Below are positions 35,668-44,826 of a DNA stretch of 64,000 bases, one piece after another (position 1 is the first letter of the stretch; each line of letters opens with the position of its first letter). The DNA lies in assembly GCA_963765105.1 (NCBI GenBank), contig CAVXUW010000004.1, forward strand, positions 372,001 through 436,000, written 5' to 3'. The notes below the pieces were generated by a model. It was not told the DNA's origin, searched no databases, and was given only the letters and a program-made list of their open reading frames with translations. Source of the DNA: CALMEC01 sp963765105. Lineage in GTDB: Bacteria > Actinomycetota > Thermoleophilia > Miltoncostaeales > Miltoncostaeaceae. Made by a program: the position numbers and the translations under genes.

Positions 35668-37566
35668 ATGCCGCCGTACCGCAGTCGAACCACCACTCAC
35701 GGGCGCAACATGGCCGGAGCCCGGGCACTGTGGCGTGCAACCGGAATGACCGATGGCGACTTCGGCAAGCCGATCATCGCCATCGCCAACTCCTTCACGC
35801 AGTTCGTCCCCGGGCACGTTCATCTCAAAGATCTGGGACAACTCGTCGCGGGCGAGATCGCGGACGCGGGGGGCGTCGCGAAGGAGTTCAACACCATCGC
35901 CGTCGATGACGGGATCGCGATGGGTCACGACGGGATGTTGTACTCGCTTCCCTCACGCGAGGTCATCGCCGACGCCGTCGAGTACATGGTCAACGCCCAC
36001 TGCGCCGACGCGCTCGTGTGCATCTCCAACTGCGACAAGATCACGCCGGGAATGCTGATGGCATCGCTGCGACTCAACGTGCCGACGGTGTTCGTGTCGG
36101 GCGGCCCAATGGAGGCGGGCAAGGTCATTTTGGGCGGCAAGGAGCGGGCCGTTGATCTGGTCGATGCGATGGTGATCGCCGCCGACCCGAACGCCTCGGA
36201 CGACGAGGTCATGCAACACGAACGCTCGGCCTGCCCCACCTGTGGCTCATGTTCCGGAATGTTTACGGCCAACTCGATGAACTGCCTGGTCGAGGCGCTT
36301 GGGTTGGGACTCCCCGGGAACGGGTCGATGCTCGCCACTCACGCCGATCGCGAGCAGATCTTCCGGCGCGCGGGGCGCGTCGTCGTCGATCTCGCCAAGC
36401 GCTTTTACGAGCAGGACGACGTCACGGCACTGCCACGTTCCATTGCGTCGTTCGCATCCTTTGAGAACGCGATGACCCTGGACATCGCCATGGGCGGCTC
36501 CACCAACACCGTGCTGCATCTCCTGGCCGCGGCACACGAGGCCGAAGTGGATTTCACGATGGAGGACATCGACCGGCTCTCGCGCCGCGTGCCGTGCATC
36601 TGCAAGGTCGCGCCCGCAACACCGCTCTTCCACATGGAGGACGTCCATCGCGCCGGCGGAATCATGGCGCTTCTGGGCGAGCTCGATCGGGGTGGGCTGA
36701 TCAATCGCGACGTCCCGACAATCCACGAACCGACGATGGCCGACGCCATCGCACGGTGGGACATCATGCAGACGACCGACGAGGACGTCCACACCTTCTA
36801 CCGTGCCGGCCCGGGTGGCGTGCCGACGCAGGTGGCCTTCTCACAGGACCTCCGGTACGAGACCCTCGACCGCAATCGGGCCGAAGGGTGCATTCACGAC
36901 ATCGGTCATGCGTACAGCACCGACGGTGGGCTGGCGGTGCTCTACGGAAACGTCGCCCGGGATGGATGCATCGTCAAGACCGCCGGGGTGGCCGCTGAGA
37001 GCCTCGTGTTCTCCGGACGTGCCCGGGTCTGCGAAAGCCAGGACGACGCCATTGATCGGATCCTGGCGCAACAGATCGTCCCAGGGGACGTGGTCGTTAT
37101 CCGTTACGAGGGGCCCCGCGGAGGACCGGGGATGCAGGAGATGCTCTACCCCACCAGCTACCTGAAGTCGATGGGGCTGGGCACGTCCTGTGCGCTTTTG
37201 ACCGATGGTCGTTTCTCCGGTGGCACGTCGGGGCTGTCAATCGGTCATGTCTCCCCTGAAGCTGCCGACGGCGGTGAGATCGCACTCGTCGAAGAGGGCG
37301 ACACGATCGAGATCGATATCCCCAACCGCCTGATCGCCCTGGCCGTCGAGGACGATGAGCTCGACCGTCGTCGCGCGGCACAGGAGGCACGTGGCGACGC
37401 GGCATACACGCCGATTTCGCGCGCGCGCCACGTCTCGGTGGCTCTCCGCGCGTATGCGGCGATGACGACCAGCGCCGCCACCGGCGCAGTACGCGATGTC
37501 TCCCGTGTCGAGAACGTCTCGCGACGCACGTCGCAGGCAACGCGCGCCTCAGCAAAGAGTCGTTAG
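35668..37566 (+). CDS. ilvD: dihydroxy-acid dehydratase
   Basis: Iron-sulfur dehydratase of 632 residues in branched-chain amino acid synthesis. ATG 35668 has AAGGAG five bases upstream. Family motifs: cluster ligands in CISNCDKITPGM and CPTCGSCSGMFTANSMN, substrate region AMGGSTNTVLHLLA, and C-terminal TDGRFSGGTSGLSIGHVSPE. The final roughly 60 residues, after PISRARHVSVALRAYAAM, are a Ser/Arg/Thr-rich extension with no recognised function. It lies alone between the GGDEF-EAL gene and a convergent HPP gene. Confidence 0.96.
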   Translation: MPPYRSRTTTHGRNMAGARALWRATGMTDGDFGKPIIAIANSFTQFVPGHVHLKDLGQLVAGEIADAGGVAKEFNTIAVDDGIAMGHDGMLYSLPSREVIADAVEYMVNAHCADALVCISNCDKITPGMLMASLRLNVPTVFVSGGPMEAGKVILGGKERAVDLVDAMVIAADPNASDDEVMQHERSACPTCGSCSGMFTANSMNCLVEALGLGLPGNGSMLATHADREQIFRRAGRVVVDLAKRFYEQDDVTALPRSIASFASFENAMTLDIAMGGSTNTVLHLLAAAHEAEVDFTMEDIDRLSRRVPCICKVAPATPLFHMEDVHRAGGIMALLGELDRGGLINRDVPTIHEPTMADAIARWDIMQTTDEDVHTFYRAGPGGVPTQVAFSQDLRYETLDRNRAEGCIHDIGHAYSTDGGLAVLYGNVARDGCIVKTAGVAAESLVFSGRARVCESQDDAIDRILAQQIVPGDVVVIRYEGPRGGPGMQEMLYPTSYLKSMGLGTSCALLTDGRFSGGTSGLSIGHVSPEAADGGEIALVEEGDTIEIDIPNRLIALAVEDDELDRRRAAQEARGDAAYTPISRARHVSVALRAYAAMTTSAATGAVRDVSRVENVSRRTSQATRASAKSR

Positions 37567-37677
37567 CCAACCCGAAAGACTTAACGTCAACTGGAGATTT
37601 AGACTCTCGGAGACGGCGGGCTGGAACGTCGTGACCCGCACCTGGGGAGCCCACGAACCCGTCTACCCCACAATGGC

Positions 37678-38235
37678 CTACCAGTACTTGGGGTAGCGCT
37701 CGTCCCTGATGAGGTTGTTGTAGACGACGGCCACGGCTGTGACGAGGACCGCCCCCACAAGCGTGGGGAAAAACAGAAACTCCCAGTCGGGACCGTCGAG
37801 CCCGGCGACACCGACCCCGACGATCACCGGGTTCGATCCGGCGGGGGGATGCACGGTGCCGGTGGCCATCATCGCGACGATTGCCACGCCCACCGCCAGG
37901 GCGACCGACCACCAGTGGTAGTTGAACACTTCCATGAAGCCCAAGCCCACCAGGCTGCTGATGAAGTGACCACCGACAATGTTCCGGGGCTGGGAGAACG
38001 GAACGTCCGGGAAACCGAACACCAAAACACACGTCGCACCGAACGAGCCCAGGATGAACACGGGATCGAACTCGGTAATGCGAGTGAGAAGGGCGACGAG
38101 CCCAATCGCGAGAGCACCACCAATGCCGGCGGTGATCATCCCCATGCGGGATGCCAGTGGGGGGAGAGCCACGCCGTCCCCACGAACTTTCTCACGAAGC
38201 GTTCTTGCGCGGGCGACGATCTCGTCAGCGTTCAT
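37678..38235 (-). CDS. HPP family membrane protein
   Basis: Integral membrane protein of 185 residues. Start at ATG 38233-38235. Four or five hydrophobic segments carry the HPP family signatures: LGSFGATCVLVFG, PFSQPRNIVGGHF and GTVHPPAGSNPVIVG. Some HPP proteins are nitrite-type transporters in plastids and cyanobacteria; the substrate here is unknown. It is followed upstream by the S4-domain gene in the same direction, 28 bp away. Confidence 0.92.
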   Translation of the reverse strand: MNADEIVARARTLREKVRGDGVALPPLASRMGMITAGIGGALAIGLVALLTRITEFDPVFILGSFGATCVLVFGFPDVPFSQPRNIVGGHFISSLVGLGFMEVFNYHWWSVALAVGVAIVAMMATGTVHPPAGSNPVIVGVGVAGLDGPDWEFLFFPTLVGAVLVTAVAVVYNNLIRDERYPKYW

Positions 38236-38263
38236 GCGGTGAGCGTAGCTCGCGTGTCGGCCG

Positions 38264-38650
38264 TTAGTCGCTGTTTCGGCCCCGGAGTTGCTCAATGCGA
38301 CGCCGGTCACGTTTTGTGGGACGGGCACCAAGGTCGGCACCAACCGGTCGAGCAAACCGGCGATCGGCCACGAGTTGCTGCCGCTTCTCACGCGATGCGG
38401 TGGTTTCCTCGTACAAGGTCGCCGCAACGGCTGCCGACCCCCGTTTGTCGGCGATGCCAGTGACCACGACCGTCCACGGAATCTGGCCCACCGTCAGTAC
38501 CACGGAGTCGCCAACGACGACATCCTTCGCCGGCTTGGCGCGGACGTCGTTGATGTGGACCCGGCCGCCCTGCACCGCCTCGGTGGCTGCCCCGCGGGTC
38601 TTGAAGAACCGCGCCGCCCAGAGCCACTTGTCGATCCGCACTCGATCCAT
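38264..38650 (-). CDS. S4-domain RNA-binding protein (Hsp15-like)
   Basis: Basic RNA-binding protein of 128 residues. Start ATG 38648-38650 at RVRIDKWLWAARFFKTRGA, the typical opening of Hsp15-type S4 proteins, with VQGGRVHINDVRAKPAKDV completing the S4 fold. The C-terminal half is Arg-rich (RPTKRDRRRIEQLRGR). E. coli Hsp15 binds free 50S subunits carrying nascent chains; a similar ribosome-recycling role is likely. It is divergent from the GGDEF-HD-GYP gene. Confidence 0.93.
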   Translation of the reverse strand: MDRVRIDKWLWAARFFKTRGAATEAVQGGRVHINDVRAKPAKDVVVGDSVVLTVGQIPWTVVVTGIADKRGSAAVAATLYEETTASREKRQQLVADRRFARPVGADLGARPTKRDRRRIEQLRGRNSD

Positions 38651-38722
38651 CGGCGATACCCCGCCTTCCCAAAGACCACACGTTTCCTGCGTACGGCCCC
38701 AAACTCTAATGCTTGAGGGCAT

Positions 38723-40951
38723 TTGCGCCGATGGGACGGGGCCAGTCCCTCCCTCCCGATGGGCAGCACGATCACCCCACCACGCGAAATGACAGTCGAC
38801 GCTCCCCGCCACGGGCGGGCGGCGCTCACCGCGCAAGGCGGCCTTGCGGCCCTTTTGGCTGCCCTCCTTGGCGCCTTCGTCTACGGATCCTTCGCGGTTC
38901 CTGGCTCCACAGCCTCCACATGGCTGCCAATTGCCGTTGCCCTCGGTGCGGCGTTATCGTGTGCCATTCGCGCCGTTGTCAAACCGGTCGATCGTGGCGC
39001 GTGGGCCATCTTCGCCACGGCCATCGCGATCTGGACGCTGGGAAGTGCCTACGAGGTTCTCATCATTCGTCACCTCGACCCCATCCCCCACCCCAACCTC
39101 TCTGACGCCTGCCGCGTCGCCTTCTACCCCCTGGCCTACATCGGGATGGTGCAGCTCATCCGCGGTCGGGTCAACCGCTTCGCAGCGGCTCTGTGGCTCG
39201 ACGGACTCATTGGCGCGCTCGCCGTGGGCGCAGTCGCCACGGGCATTGTTCTGCCACCCGCACTTGAGGCGGAGAACGACGGCCTCACCCCGCTCATCCT
39301 CAAGCTCATCCTCCCGCTCGGCGACATGCTCCTTTTGGCGTTCGTCGCGGGGGTCATGGCCCTCAACATGTGGCGCCCGGGCCGAGCCTGGGTGGTTCTG
39401 GGCGTCGGGTTTGGGGTGAGCGCGCTGGCACACGCCCTCAACCTGTCCCAAACAACCGTCGGTGGCTCGTCCGGAGTCGTCGACGTCTTGTGGCCCGTCG
39501 GCATCTCCTTGATCGGCTTCGCGGCCTGGCACACGTCGGCGCTTCGACCGCACCTGCGTCTTGACGGCTGGGGTCTCCTTGTGGCGCCGACCCTGTTCGG
39601 CTGGGTCACCGTAGGCCTCGTCGCGTACGGCAACTTCGAACGACTTGGCCCGCTCGGCCTTGCACTTGCGGGGTTGACGCTCGTGCTCGTCATGGTTCGC
39701 ACCGGGCTGACCTTCAAAGAGAACATGGCGATCGCCCAGGAAATGCGCCAAGACGTCGCCGAATCGGCCCGCGACGCACTCACCGGACTGCCCAACCATC
39801 GGGCGTTCCATGAAGCCCTTGATCGGGAACACACGAACGCCGAGCAGCAGGGTCACCCCCTTACGCTCGTGATGTTCGATGTCGACGAGCTCTCACTCAT
39901 CAACCAACGCCACGGACACAAGGTGGGTGACGATGTCATTACCGAGGTGGCCCGTCGCATCAGTGCAACTCTTCGCAGCGAGGATGTTCTGGCCCGCACC
40001 GGAGGCGAGGAGTTTGCCTGCGTTTTCCCCGCAACGGATGGTCAGGCCGGCTGGCGTGCGGCCGAACGCGCCCGCCGCGCGGTCGAAGACACACCATTCG
40101 ACGTGGTGGGCGAGGTCACCGTCTCCGGCGGCGTTTGCGATCTAGCAACCGCAGAGACTGCCCAGGAGCTCATCCGCCTGGCCGACGGCGCCCTGTATTG
40201 GTCGAAGATTCATGGACGCAATGTCGTCTACCGCTACACCCCGGAGTTCATGGATGTGCTGTCTGCGGAGGACCGCGCGGTCCAAGCCGAGCGGTCACGC
40301 ACCCTTTCGGCCATCACGGCGCTCGCCCGGGCGGTCGACGCAAAAGACGGCAACACCCAACGCCACTCCGAGCGCGTGGGGTCGGTCGCAACCGAGATTG
40401 CCGGCGTCCTGGGGTGGTCGAAAGAGCGGCGGGCAAAGTTGAACGAAGCGGGCCTGGTGCACGATGTCGGCAAGATCGGCGTACCCGACAGCATTCTCCT
40501 CAAACAAGGACGACTCAACCCGACCGAGACCGACATCATGAAAGGACACGCGGCACTCGGCGCGCAGATCGTTCAGGACGTTCTTGGAGCTGAACAAGTC
40601 CTGTGGGTACTTCACCATCACGAACGATGGGACGGCGCCGGGTACCCCGCCGGAGTTGCCGCAGAAGCAATCCCGGAGGGCGCCCAGATCCTTGCCGTCG
40701 CCGACGCCTGGGATGCGATGACCGCCACTCGCCCCTATCGCGACGCGCTCGCCCCCGAGTCCGTGATCGCCGAGCTCGAGCGCGGGTCGGGCACGCAGTG
40801 GAGCCCTCGCGCGGTGGAGGCAATCGTCGCATTGTGGAACGACAACCGCATCGCCGTGGGTGACGCCCATGACCCCGACGAACTCCCGCCTCTTCCCGCC
40901 CATGTCGGATGTGCCCGCGGCGCCTGCCCGCACCGAGAACCCACCCGTTGA
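38723..40951 (+). CDS. membrane GGDEF-HD-GYP protein
   Basis: c-di-GMP enzyme of up to 742 residues. The N-terminal 300 residues form about nine hydrophobic helices (MASE-like sensor). The GGDEF domain has a GGEEF active motif near residue 426, a catalytically competent variant. The HD-GYP domain shows HDVGKIGVPD at about 578, HHHERWDGAGYP and VADAWDAMTATRPYRDAL, so c-di-GMP hydrolysis looks possible. The start is unsure: TTG 38723 has a close GAGGG, and ATGs at 38759 and 38789 are alternatives. A second c-di-GMP enzyme lies 3 kb upstream on the same strand. Confidence 0.93.
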   Translation: MRRWDGASPSLPMGSTITPPREMTVDAPRHGRAALTAQGGLAALLAALLGAFVYGSFAVPGSTASTWLPIAVALGAALSCAIRAVVKPVDRGAWAIFATAIAIWTLGSAYEVLIIRHLDPIPHPNLSDACRVAFYPLAYIGMVQLIRGRVNRFAAALWLDGLIGALAVGAVATGIVLPPALEAENDGLTPLILKLILPLGDMLLLAFVAGVMALNMWRPGRAWVVLGVGFGVSALAHALNLSQTTVGGSSGVVDVLWPVGISLIGFAAWHTSALRPHLRLDGWGLLVAPTLFGWVTVGLVAYGNFERLGPLGLALAGLTLVLVMVRTGLTFKENMAIAQEMRQDVAESARDALTGLPNHRAFHEALDREHTNAEQQGHPLTLVMFDVDELSLINQRHGHKVGDDVITEVARRISATLRSEDVLARTGGEEFACVFPATDGQAGWRAAERARRAVEDTPFDVVGEVTVSGGVCDLATAETAQELIRLADGALYWSKIHGRNVVYRYTPEFMDVLSAEDRAVQAERSRTLSAITALARAVDAKDGNTQRHSERVGSVATEIAGVLGWSKERRAKLNEAGLVHDVGKIGVPDSILLKQGRLNPTETDIMKGHAALGAQIVQDVLGAEQVLWVLHHHERWDGAGYPAGVAAEAIPEGAQILAVADAWDAMTATRPYRDALAPESVIAELERGSGTQWSPRAVEAIVALWNDNRIAVGDAHDPDELPPLPAHVGCARGACPHREPTR

Positions 40952-41017
40952 GGTCAGTAGCTCGTATCTCTAACCGAGTGGTAGTGTCGCCCGCGGCCGG
41001 AATCCAGGGAGCGAAAC

Positions 41018-42089
41018 ATGCCGAGCGTGCTGGTGTTAGGGGCGGGAAAGATCGGTGGGGCAATCGTCGATCTCCTCGACGATTCCGGCGACTACACGGT
41101 CACCGTCGCGGACCAGTCTGAGGAGTTTCTCGCCCTGATTCCTGGTGAGCGGGCCAAGACCGTCCCGGTTGACGTCGCGGACCCGGCGTCCCTGGCCGCA
41201 GCCGCAGACGGCTACGACTACATCATCAGCGCCTTGCCGTTCTTCCTGAACCCGGCGGTTGCGCGGGTCGCACGACAGGTGGGCGCTCACTACTTCGACC
41301 TCACCGAGGACATCGCCACCACACGGGCCGTGAGAGAGGTCGCCGACGGCGCCGCAACCGCCTTCGTCCCACAGTGCGGACTGGCGCCGGGGTTCATCAG
41401 CATCACCGCGTACGACCTCGCAAAGCGGTTCGATCGGCTGCGCGATGTGCGGATGCGGGTGGGCGCGCTCCCCCAGTTTCCGGTTGACACATTGAAGTAC
41501 AACCTCACGTGGAGTACCGACGGGCTCATCAACGAGTACTGCAACCCGTGCGAGTCGATCCGCGATGGTCGAGTGACCGAGGTGCTCCCGCTGGAAGGGC
41601 TTGAGAGCTTTTCGCTCGATGGCGTCGACTATGAGGCGTTCAACACCTCCGGTGGACTGGGCACGCTGGCCGAAACACTCGAAGGTCAGGTGGACCGGCT
41701 CGAATACAAGACCGTGCGCTACCCCGGACACTGCGACGTCATGAAGATGCTTCTGGAGGATCTGCGCCTCAAGGACCGCCGCGATCTCCTCAAGGATGTG
41801 CTCGAGAGCTCGGTGCCAATCACGCACCAAGATGTGGTGCTGATCTTTGTCACCGTGAGCGGCTGGCGAGAGTCGCGCCTTACTCAGGAGACCTACGCGA
41901 AGAAGATCTATGCGAAGGACGTCGCCGGTCGTCTGATGAGCGCCATCCAGATCACGACTGCGGCGGGTGTTTGCGCGATGGTCGACCTGCACGCGTCGGG
42001 CCAGCTCCCGGCGAGCGATTTCGTCCGCCAGGAAGACGCGACGCCTCGATGCCTTCCTGACCAACCGGTTTGGCTGCCAGTACGCCTAG
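41018..42089 (+). CDS. saccharopine dehydrogenase-like oxidoreductase, frameshifted at C-terminus
   Basis: NAD(P)-dependent Rossmann-fold dehydrogenase, about 356 residues when corrected. GxGxxG is LVLGAGKIGGA at the N-terminus; later motifs are YDYIISALPFFLNP and VPQCGLAPGFISITAYDLA. The frame from ATG 41018 reads normally to GAA-GAC-GCG (42032-42040). The expected family ending RLDAFLTNRFGCQYA and a TAG at 42087-42089 then appear one base later, starting at 42042. Without correction translation runs about 180 codons further into the tetR gene. One extra base near 42041 (mutation or sequencing error) explains this. Lysine-catabolic or related dehydrogenase; substrate unproven. Confidence 0.88.
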
Positions 42090-42292
42090 CGGCAGATACG
42101 TCGGTTAGGCCGGAGGAGGGCGGAGAATCCCCCGCCCTCCTGGCATGTGAACTGCTCCCCCGTGACCCCCGGAATGCTGGCCACCCCGGTGACGCGCACG
42201 CGTGCCGCTGCGGTCACTGTCCGCGCATTTGCGGCCGTCACCGTTGCCCGGTTCGTCAGCTGTCTACGCGCCGAACAACCAACGCGCACCAC
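42086..42292 (-). pseudogene. possible fragment of a DUF11-like secreted repeat protein
   Basis: A 68-codon minus-strand frame reading RRQLTNRATVTAANARTVTA then AARVRVTG resembles one strand pair of DUF11-type surface repeats (xxLTNTATVTA). There is no signal peptide, no ribosome-binding site and no neighbouring partner domain, and it overlaps the dehydrogenase's corrected stop. It may be a decayed fragment or chance. Confidence 0.2.
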
Positions 42293-42307
42293 GATCTGCG
42301 CCCGGGC

Positions 42308-42336
42308 TTGACATGTGAGTTATCACTCACTACCTT
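42308..42336 (+). promoter_or_regulatory. tetR promoter with palindromic operator
   Basis: TTGACA (42308-42313), 17-bp spacer, and a weak TACCTT (-10, 42331-42336) lie just upstream of the tetR start. The spacer contains GTGAG-TTATCA-CTCAC (42315-42330), an inverted repeat. A related sequence lies before the MFS gene at 42914-42932. Aligned on the minus strand the two share GTAGTGA and ACTCA at the same spacing. The regulator probably represses both promoters. Confidence 0.65.
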
Positions 42337-42342
42337 TCCCTC

Positions 42343-42894
42343 GTGCCCCAAACGACATCCCCACGAAAGACCGCCGCCGAGCGGCGCGAAGAGGTCCTCG
42401 AAGCGGCGCTTACCGAGTTTGCCGCGCGTGGCTATGAGGGCGGGTCAACCGATGCGATCGCCCGCAGCGCCGGCATCTCACAGCCGTATCTCTTCCGACT
42501 GTTCGGCACAAAGAAGGAGCTCTTCATCGCCGTTGTCGAGCGATGCTTGGCCGACGAGCATGAACGTTTCGTCACCGCGTCGGAAGGCCTCAGCGGCGCC
42601 GCCGCTCTCAGCGCGATGGGACAGAGTTACGCGCAGATGATCTCGAGTGATTCGCGGAGACTGCGCGGACAGATGCAGGCCTACGCCGCCTGCGACGATC
42701 CAGAGATCCGCGACGTCGTTCGTCGCGGGTTTCACCGTCTCGTCGAGCACACGGAGAGCCTCGGCGTCGATCAGGGCGAAGTCACCGCGTTTTTTGCCCG
42801 CGGCATGTTGATGAACGTGATGGCCGCCCTCAGCCTGCCCGATGGCGCGACGCCCTGGGCCGATCGACTCCTTGGGAAGTCACGCGAACACTGA
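42343..42894 (+). CDS. TetR-family regulator of adjacent MFS efflux gene
   Basis: Repressor of 183 residues with GTG start. The helix-turn-helix region reads EVLEAALTEFAARGYEGGST then AGISQPYLFRLFGTKKELF. The C-terminal ligand domain is generic. It lies 57 bp upstream of a DHA2-type exporter on the same strand, and similar operators precede both genes, so it likely represses efflux until a drug-like ligand binds. Confidence 0.92.
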   Translation: MPQTTSPRKTAAERREEVLEAALTEFAARGYEGGSTDAIARSAGISQPYLFRLFGTKKELFIAVVERCLADEHERFVTASEGLSGAAALSAMGQSYAQMISSDSRRLRGQMQAYAACDDPEIRDVVRRGFHRLVEHTESLGVDQGEVTAFFARGMLMNVMAALSLPDGATPWADRLLGKSREH

Positions 42895-42913
42895 CTTTTT
42901 TTTCGTTCCACTA

Positions 42914-42932
42914 TTGAGTAAGTAATCACTAC
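42914..42932 (+). promoter_or_regulatory. second TetR-type operator before MFS gene
   Basis: TTGAGTAAGTAATCACTAC, directly upstream of the MFS ribosome-binding site, matches the tetR-promoter operator at 13 of 19 positions on the complementary strand (conserved halves GTAGTGA and ACTCA). It supports direct control of the MFS gene. Confidence 0.5.
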
Positions 42933-42951
42933 TTTGTGAGGAGATGCCCGA

Positions 42952-44364
42952 ATGACCCCGCCGACGAAATCCACCACGATCTGGACGTTCATCGTGACGT
43001 CGATCGCACTGGTGATGGTGACGCTCGACAACCTTGTTGTCACCACCGCCATCCCCGTCATCAAGGAGGAGCTGAACGCATCGCTCGAATCACTTGAGTG
43101 GACGGTCAACGCCTACACCCTCTCGTTTGCCGTGCTGCTGCTCACCGGCGCCGCCCTGGGTGATCGTTTCGGCCGGCGACGGATGTTTGTTGTGGGGCTG
43201 GTGATCTTCACGGCGGCGTCTGCCGCTGCTGCGTTGGCACCGAACATCGAGGCGTTGATCGCCGCTCGTGCCGTTCAGGGACTGGGTGGGGCGCTCGTGA
43301 CACCACTCACACTCACCCTGCTGTCCGCGGCGGTCCCGGCCGACAAGCGCGGGCTCGCGCTGGGCGCCTGGGGCGGCATCGGCGGACTGGCCGTCGCCCT
43401 CGGCCCGTTGGTCGGCGGCGCCATCGTCGACGGTATCTCCTGGCAGTGGATCTTTTGGTTGAACGTTCCTATCGGGCTGGTGCTCATTCCGTTGGGCCTG
43501 CGCCGCCTCACCGAGAGCCACGGCCCGAACGAACGACTCGACCTGCCCGGCCTCGGCCTGGCGAGCGTTGGACTGTTCGGCATCGTGTGGGGACTGGTGC
43601 GCGGCGAAGTGAGTGGCTGGTCAAGTGCCGAGATCCTCACGAGCCTCATCCTCGGATCGCTCATCATGGTCGCCTTCGTCGCCTGGGAGCTGCGCTCACC
43701 CAACCCGATGCTGCCGATGCGCTTTTTCCGGAACCCCACGTTCGCGATGGCCAACATCGCGTCGCTGTGCATGTTCTTTGGGATGTTCGGGGCCATCTTC
43801 CTCCTCGCGCAGTTCTTCCAGGAGGTACAGGGGTACTCACCACTGGGGTCGGGTCTTCGCATCCTTCCCTGGACGGCGATGCCGGTGCTCATCGCACCCA
43901 TCGCCGGAGCCCTGTCCGACAAGATCTCGGCCACGAAGATCATCGGCGTCGGTTTGGCACTCCAAGCCATTGGCTTGGCCTGGCTTGCCGCGATCTCGAC
44001 ACCCACGATTCCCTACAACGAGATGGTGCTGCCGTTCATTGTGTCCGGCACCGGCATGGCGCTGTTCTTCGCGCCGGTCGCCAACGTCATCCTGAGCTCG
44101 GTACGCTCGATCGAGGAAGGCCAGGCGTCCGGCGCCAACAACGCCATTCGTGAGCTGGGCGGGGTTTTCGGCGTTGCCGTTCTGGCATCGATCTTCGCCA
44201 GCCAAGGCGGGTACACCTCGGGCGAGTCCTTCACCGATGGGATGAACGCGGCAGTGTGGGTCGGCGCGATCGTTGTCGGCGTCGGAGCCGCGGTGGCCCT
44301 GCTCATGCCCAACGCCCGACGGGGCAGCGCAGTCGACGTCGCGGAGCCGGTGACCGTGAGCTAG
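42952..44364 (+). CDS. MFS drug exporter, DHA2/EmrB-QacA type
   Basis: Proton-driven multidrug exporter of 470 residues. ATG 42952 has GAGGAG eight bases upstream. About 14 hydrophobic helices are visible. Family motifs: helix-1 motif VTLDNLVVTTAIPVI (motif D1), loop motif A GDRFGRRRMF, and motif C-like GPLVGGAIVDGISWQWIFW. Likely controlled by the upstream TetR protein. Substrates unknown. Confidence 0.94.
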   Translation: MTPPTKSTTIWTFIVTSIALVMVTLDNLVVTTAIPVIKEELNASLESLEWTVNAYTLSFAVLLLTGAALGDRFGRRRMFVVGLVIFTAASAAAALAPNIEALIAARAVQGLGGALVTPLTLTLLSAAVPADKRGLALGAWGGIGGLAVALGPLVGGAIVDGISWQWIFWLNVPIGLVLIPLGLRRLTESHGPNERLDLPGLGLASVGLFGIVWGLVRGEVSGWSSAEILTSLILGSLIMVAFVAWELRSPNPMLPMRFFRNPTFAMANIASLCMFFGMFGAIFLLAQFFQEVQGYSPLGSGLRILPWTAMPVLIAPIAGALSDKISATKIIGVGLALQAIGLAWLAAISTPTIPYNEMVLPFIVSGTGMALFFAPVANVILSSVRSIEEGQASGANNAIRELGGVFGVAVLASIFASQGGYTSGESFTDGMNAAVWVGAIVVGVGAAVALLMPNARRGSAVDVAEPVTVS

Positions 44365-44433
44365 TCGACGCGACGTATCAGAGCGCGGCGTGTCCCCTCT
44401 CTTCCGGTAGTCACGCCACCGGAGGAGGGCGAC

Positions 44434-44826
44434 ATGCCGTACCTGATCGACAGGCTCACGAACATCACGAAACGGCTCTGTTGCCGACCGCCCCAGCCAC
44501 CGCGCGACGTTCAGGCCGGTAGCGGAGGCGGCAGCGGTGAGGCGAGTGTGTCATGGCTTCCCGGGCCCACAAGCGTCACGTTCTACCGGGTCTACCGGTT
44601 CCGTAGCGATGACATCGCGTACCACCTCGCGGTGGTCTTGCCGGGCGCACTCGGACTAGTGAGTCCCGGCCGGGTGGGTGTGATCGATGCCCCCGACTAC
44701 TTTCCCTGGGCCAGCAGCGACGCCGGCAATGATGGCGACCGCACCTATCGCGTCACCGCCATCTCGAACCGCGGCCTGGAGAGCGCCTTCTCGGCTCCCG
44801 CCACGGTGGCGGGGCCATTCAGTTAG
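44434..44826 (+). CDS. single fibronectin type III-like domain protein
   Basis: Protein of 130 residues. After a Pro-rich start it holds one FN3-like beta sandwich: GEASVSWLPGPTSVTFYRVY at one end, and TYRVTAISNRGLESAFSAP at the other. No signal peptide or partner domain is seen, so its location is unclear; two Cys near the N-terminus (RLCCRPP) could anchor or bind metal. It overlaps the convergent CtaG-like gene by 4 bp. Function unknown. Confidence 0.6.
   Translation: MPYLIDRLTNITKRLCCRPPQPPRDVQAGSGGGSGEASVSWLPGPTSVTFYRVYRFRSDDIAYHLAVVLPGALGLVSPGRVGVIDAPDYFPWASSDAGNDGDRTYRVTAISNRGLESAFSAPATVAGPFS

Noticed and set aside
41018..42640. A single 540-residue dehydrogenase frame
   Set aside because: The last about 200 residues are compositionally odd and overlap tetR in another frame; the conserved dehydrogenase ending occurs one base out of frame, so the long form is a frameshift artefact.
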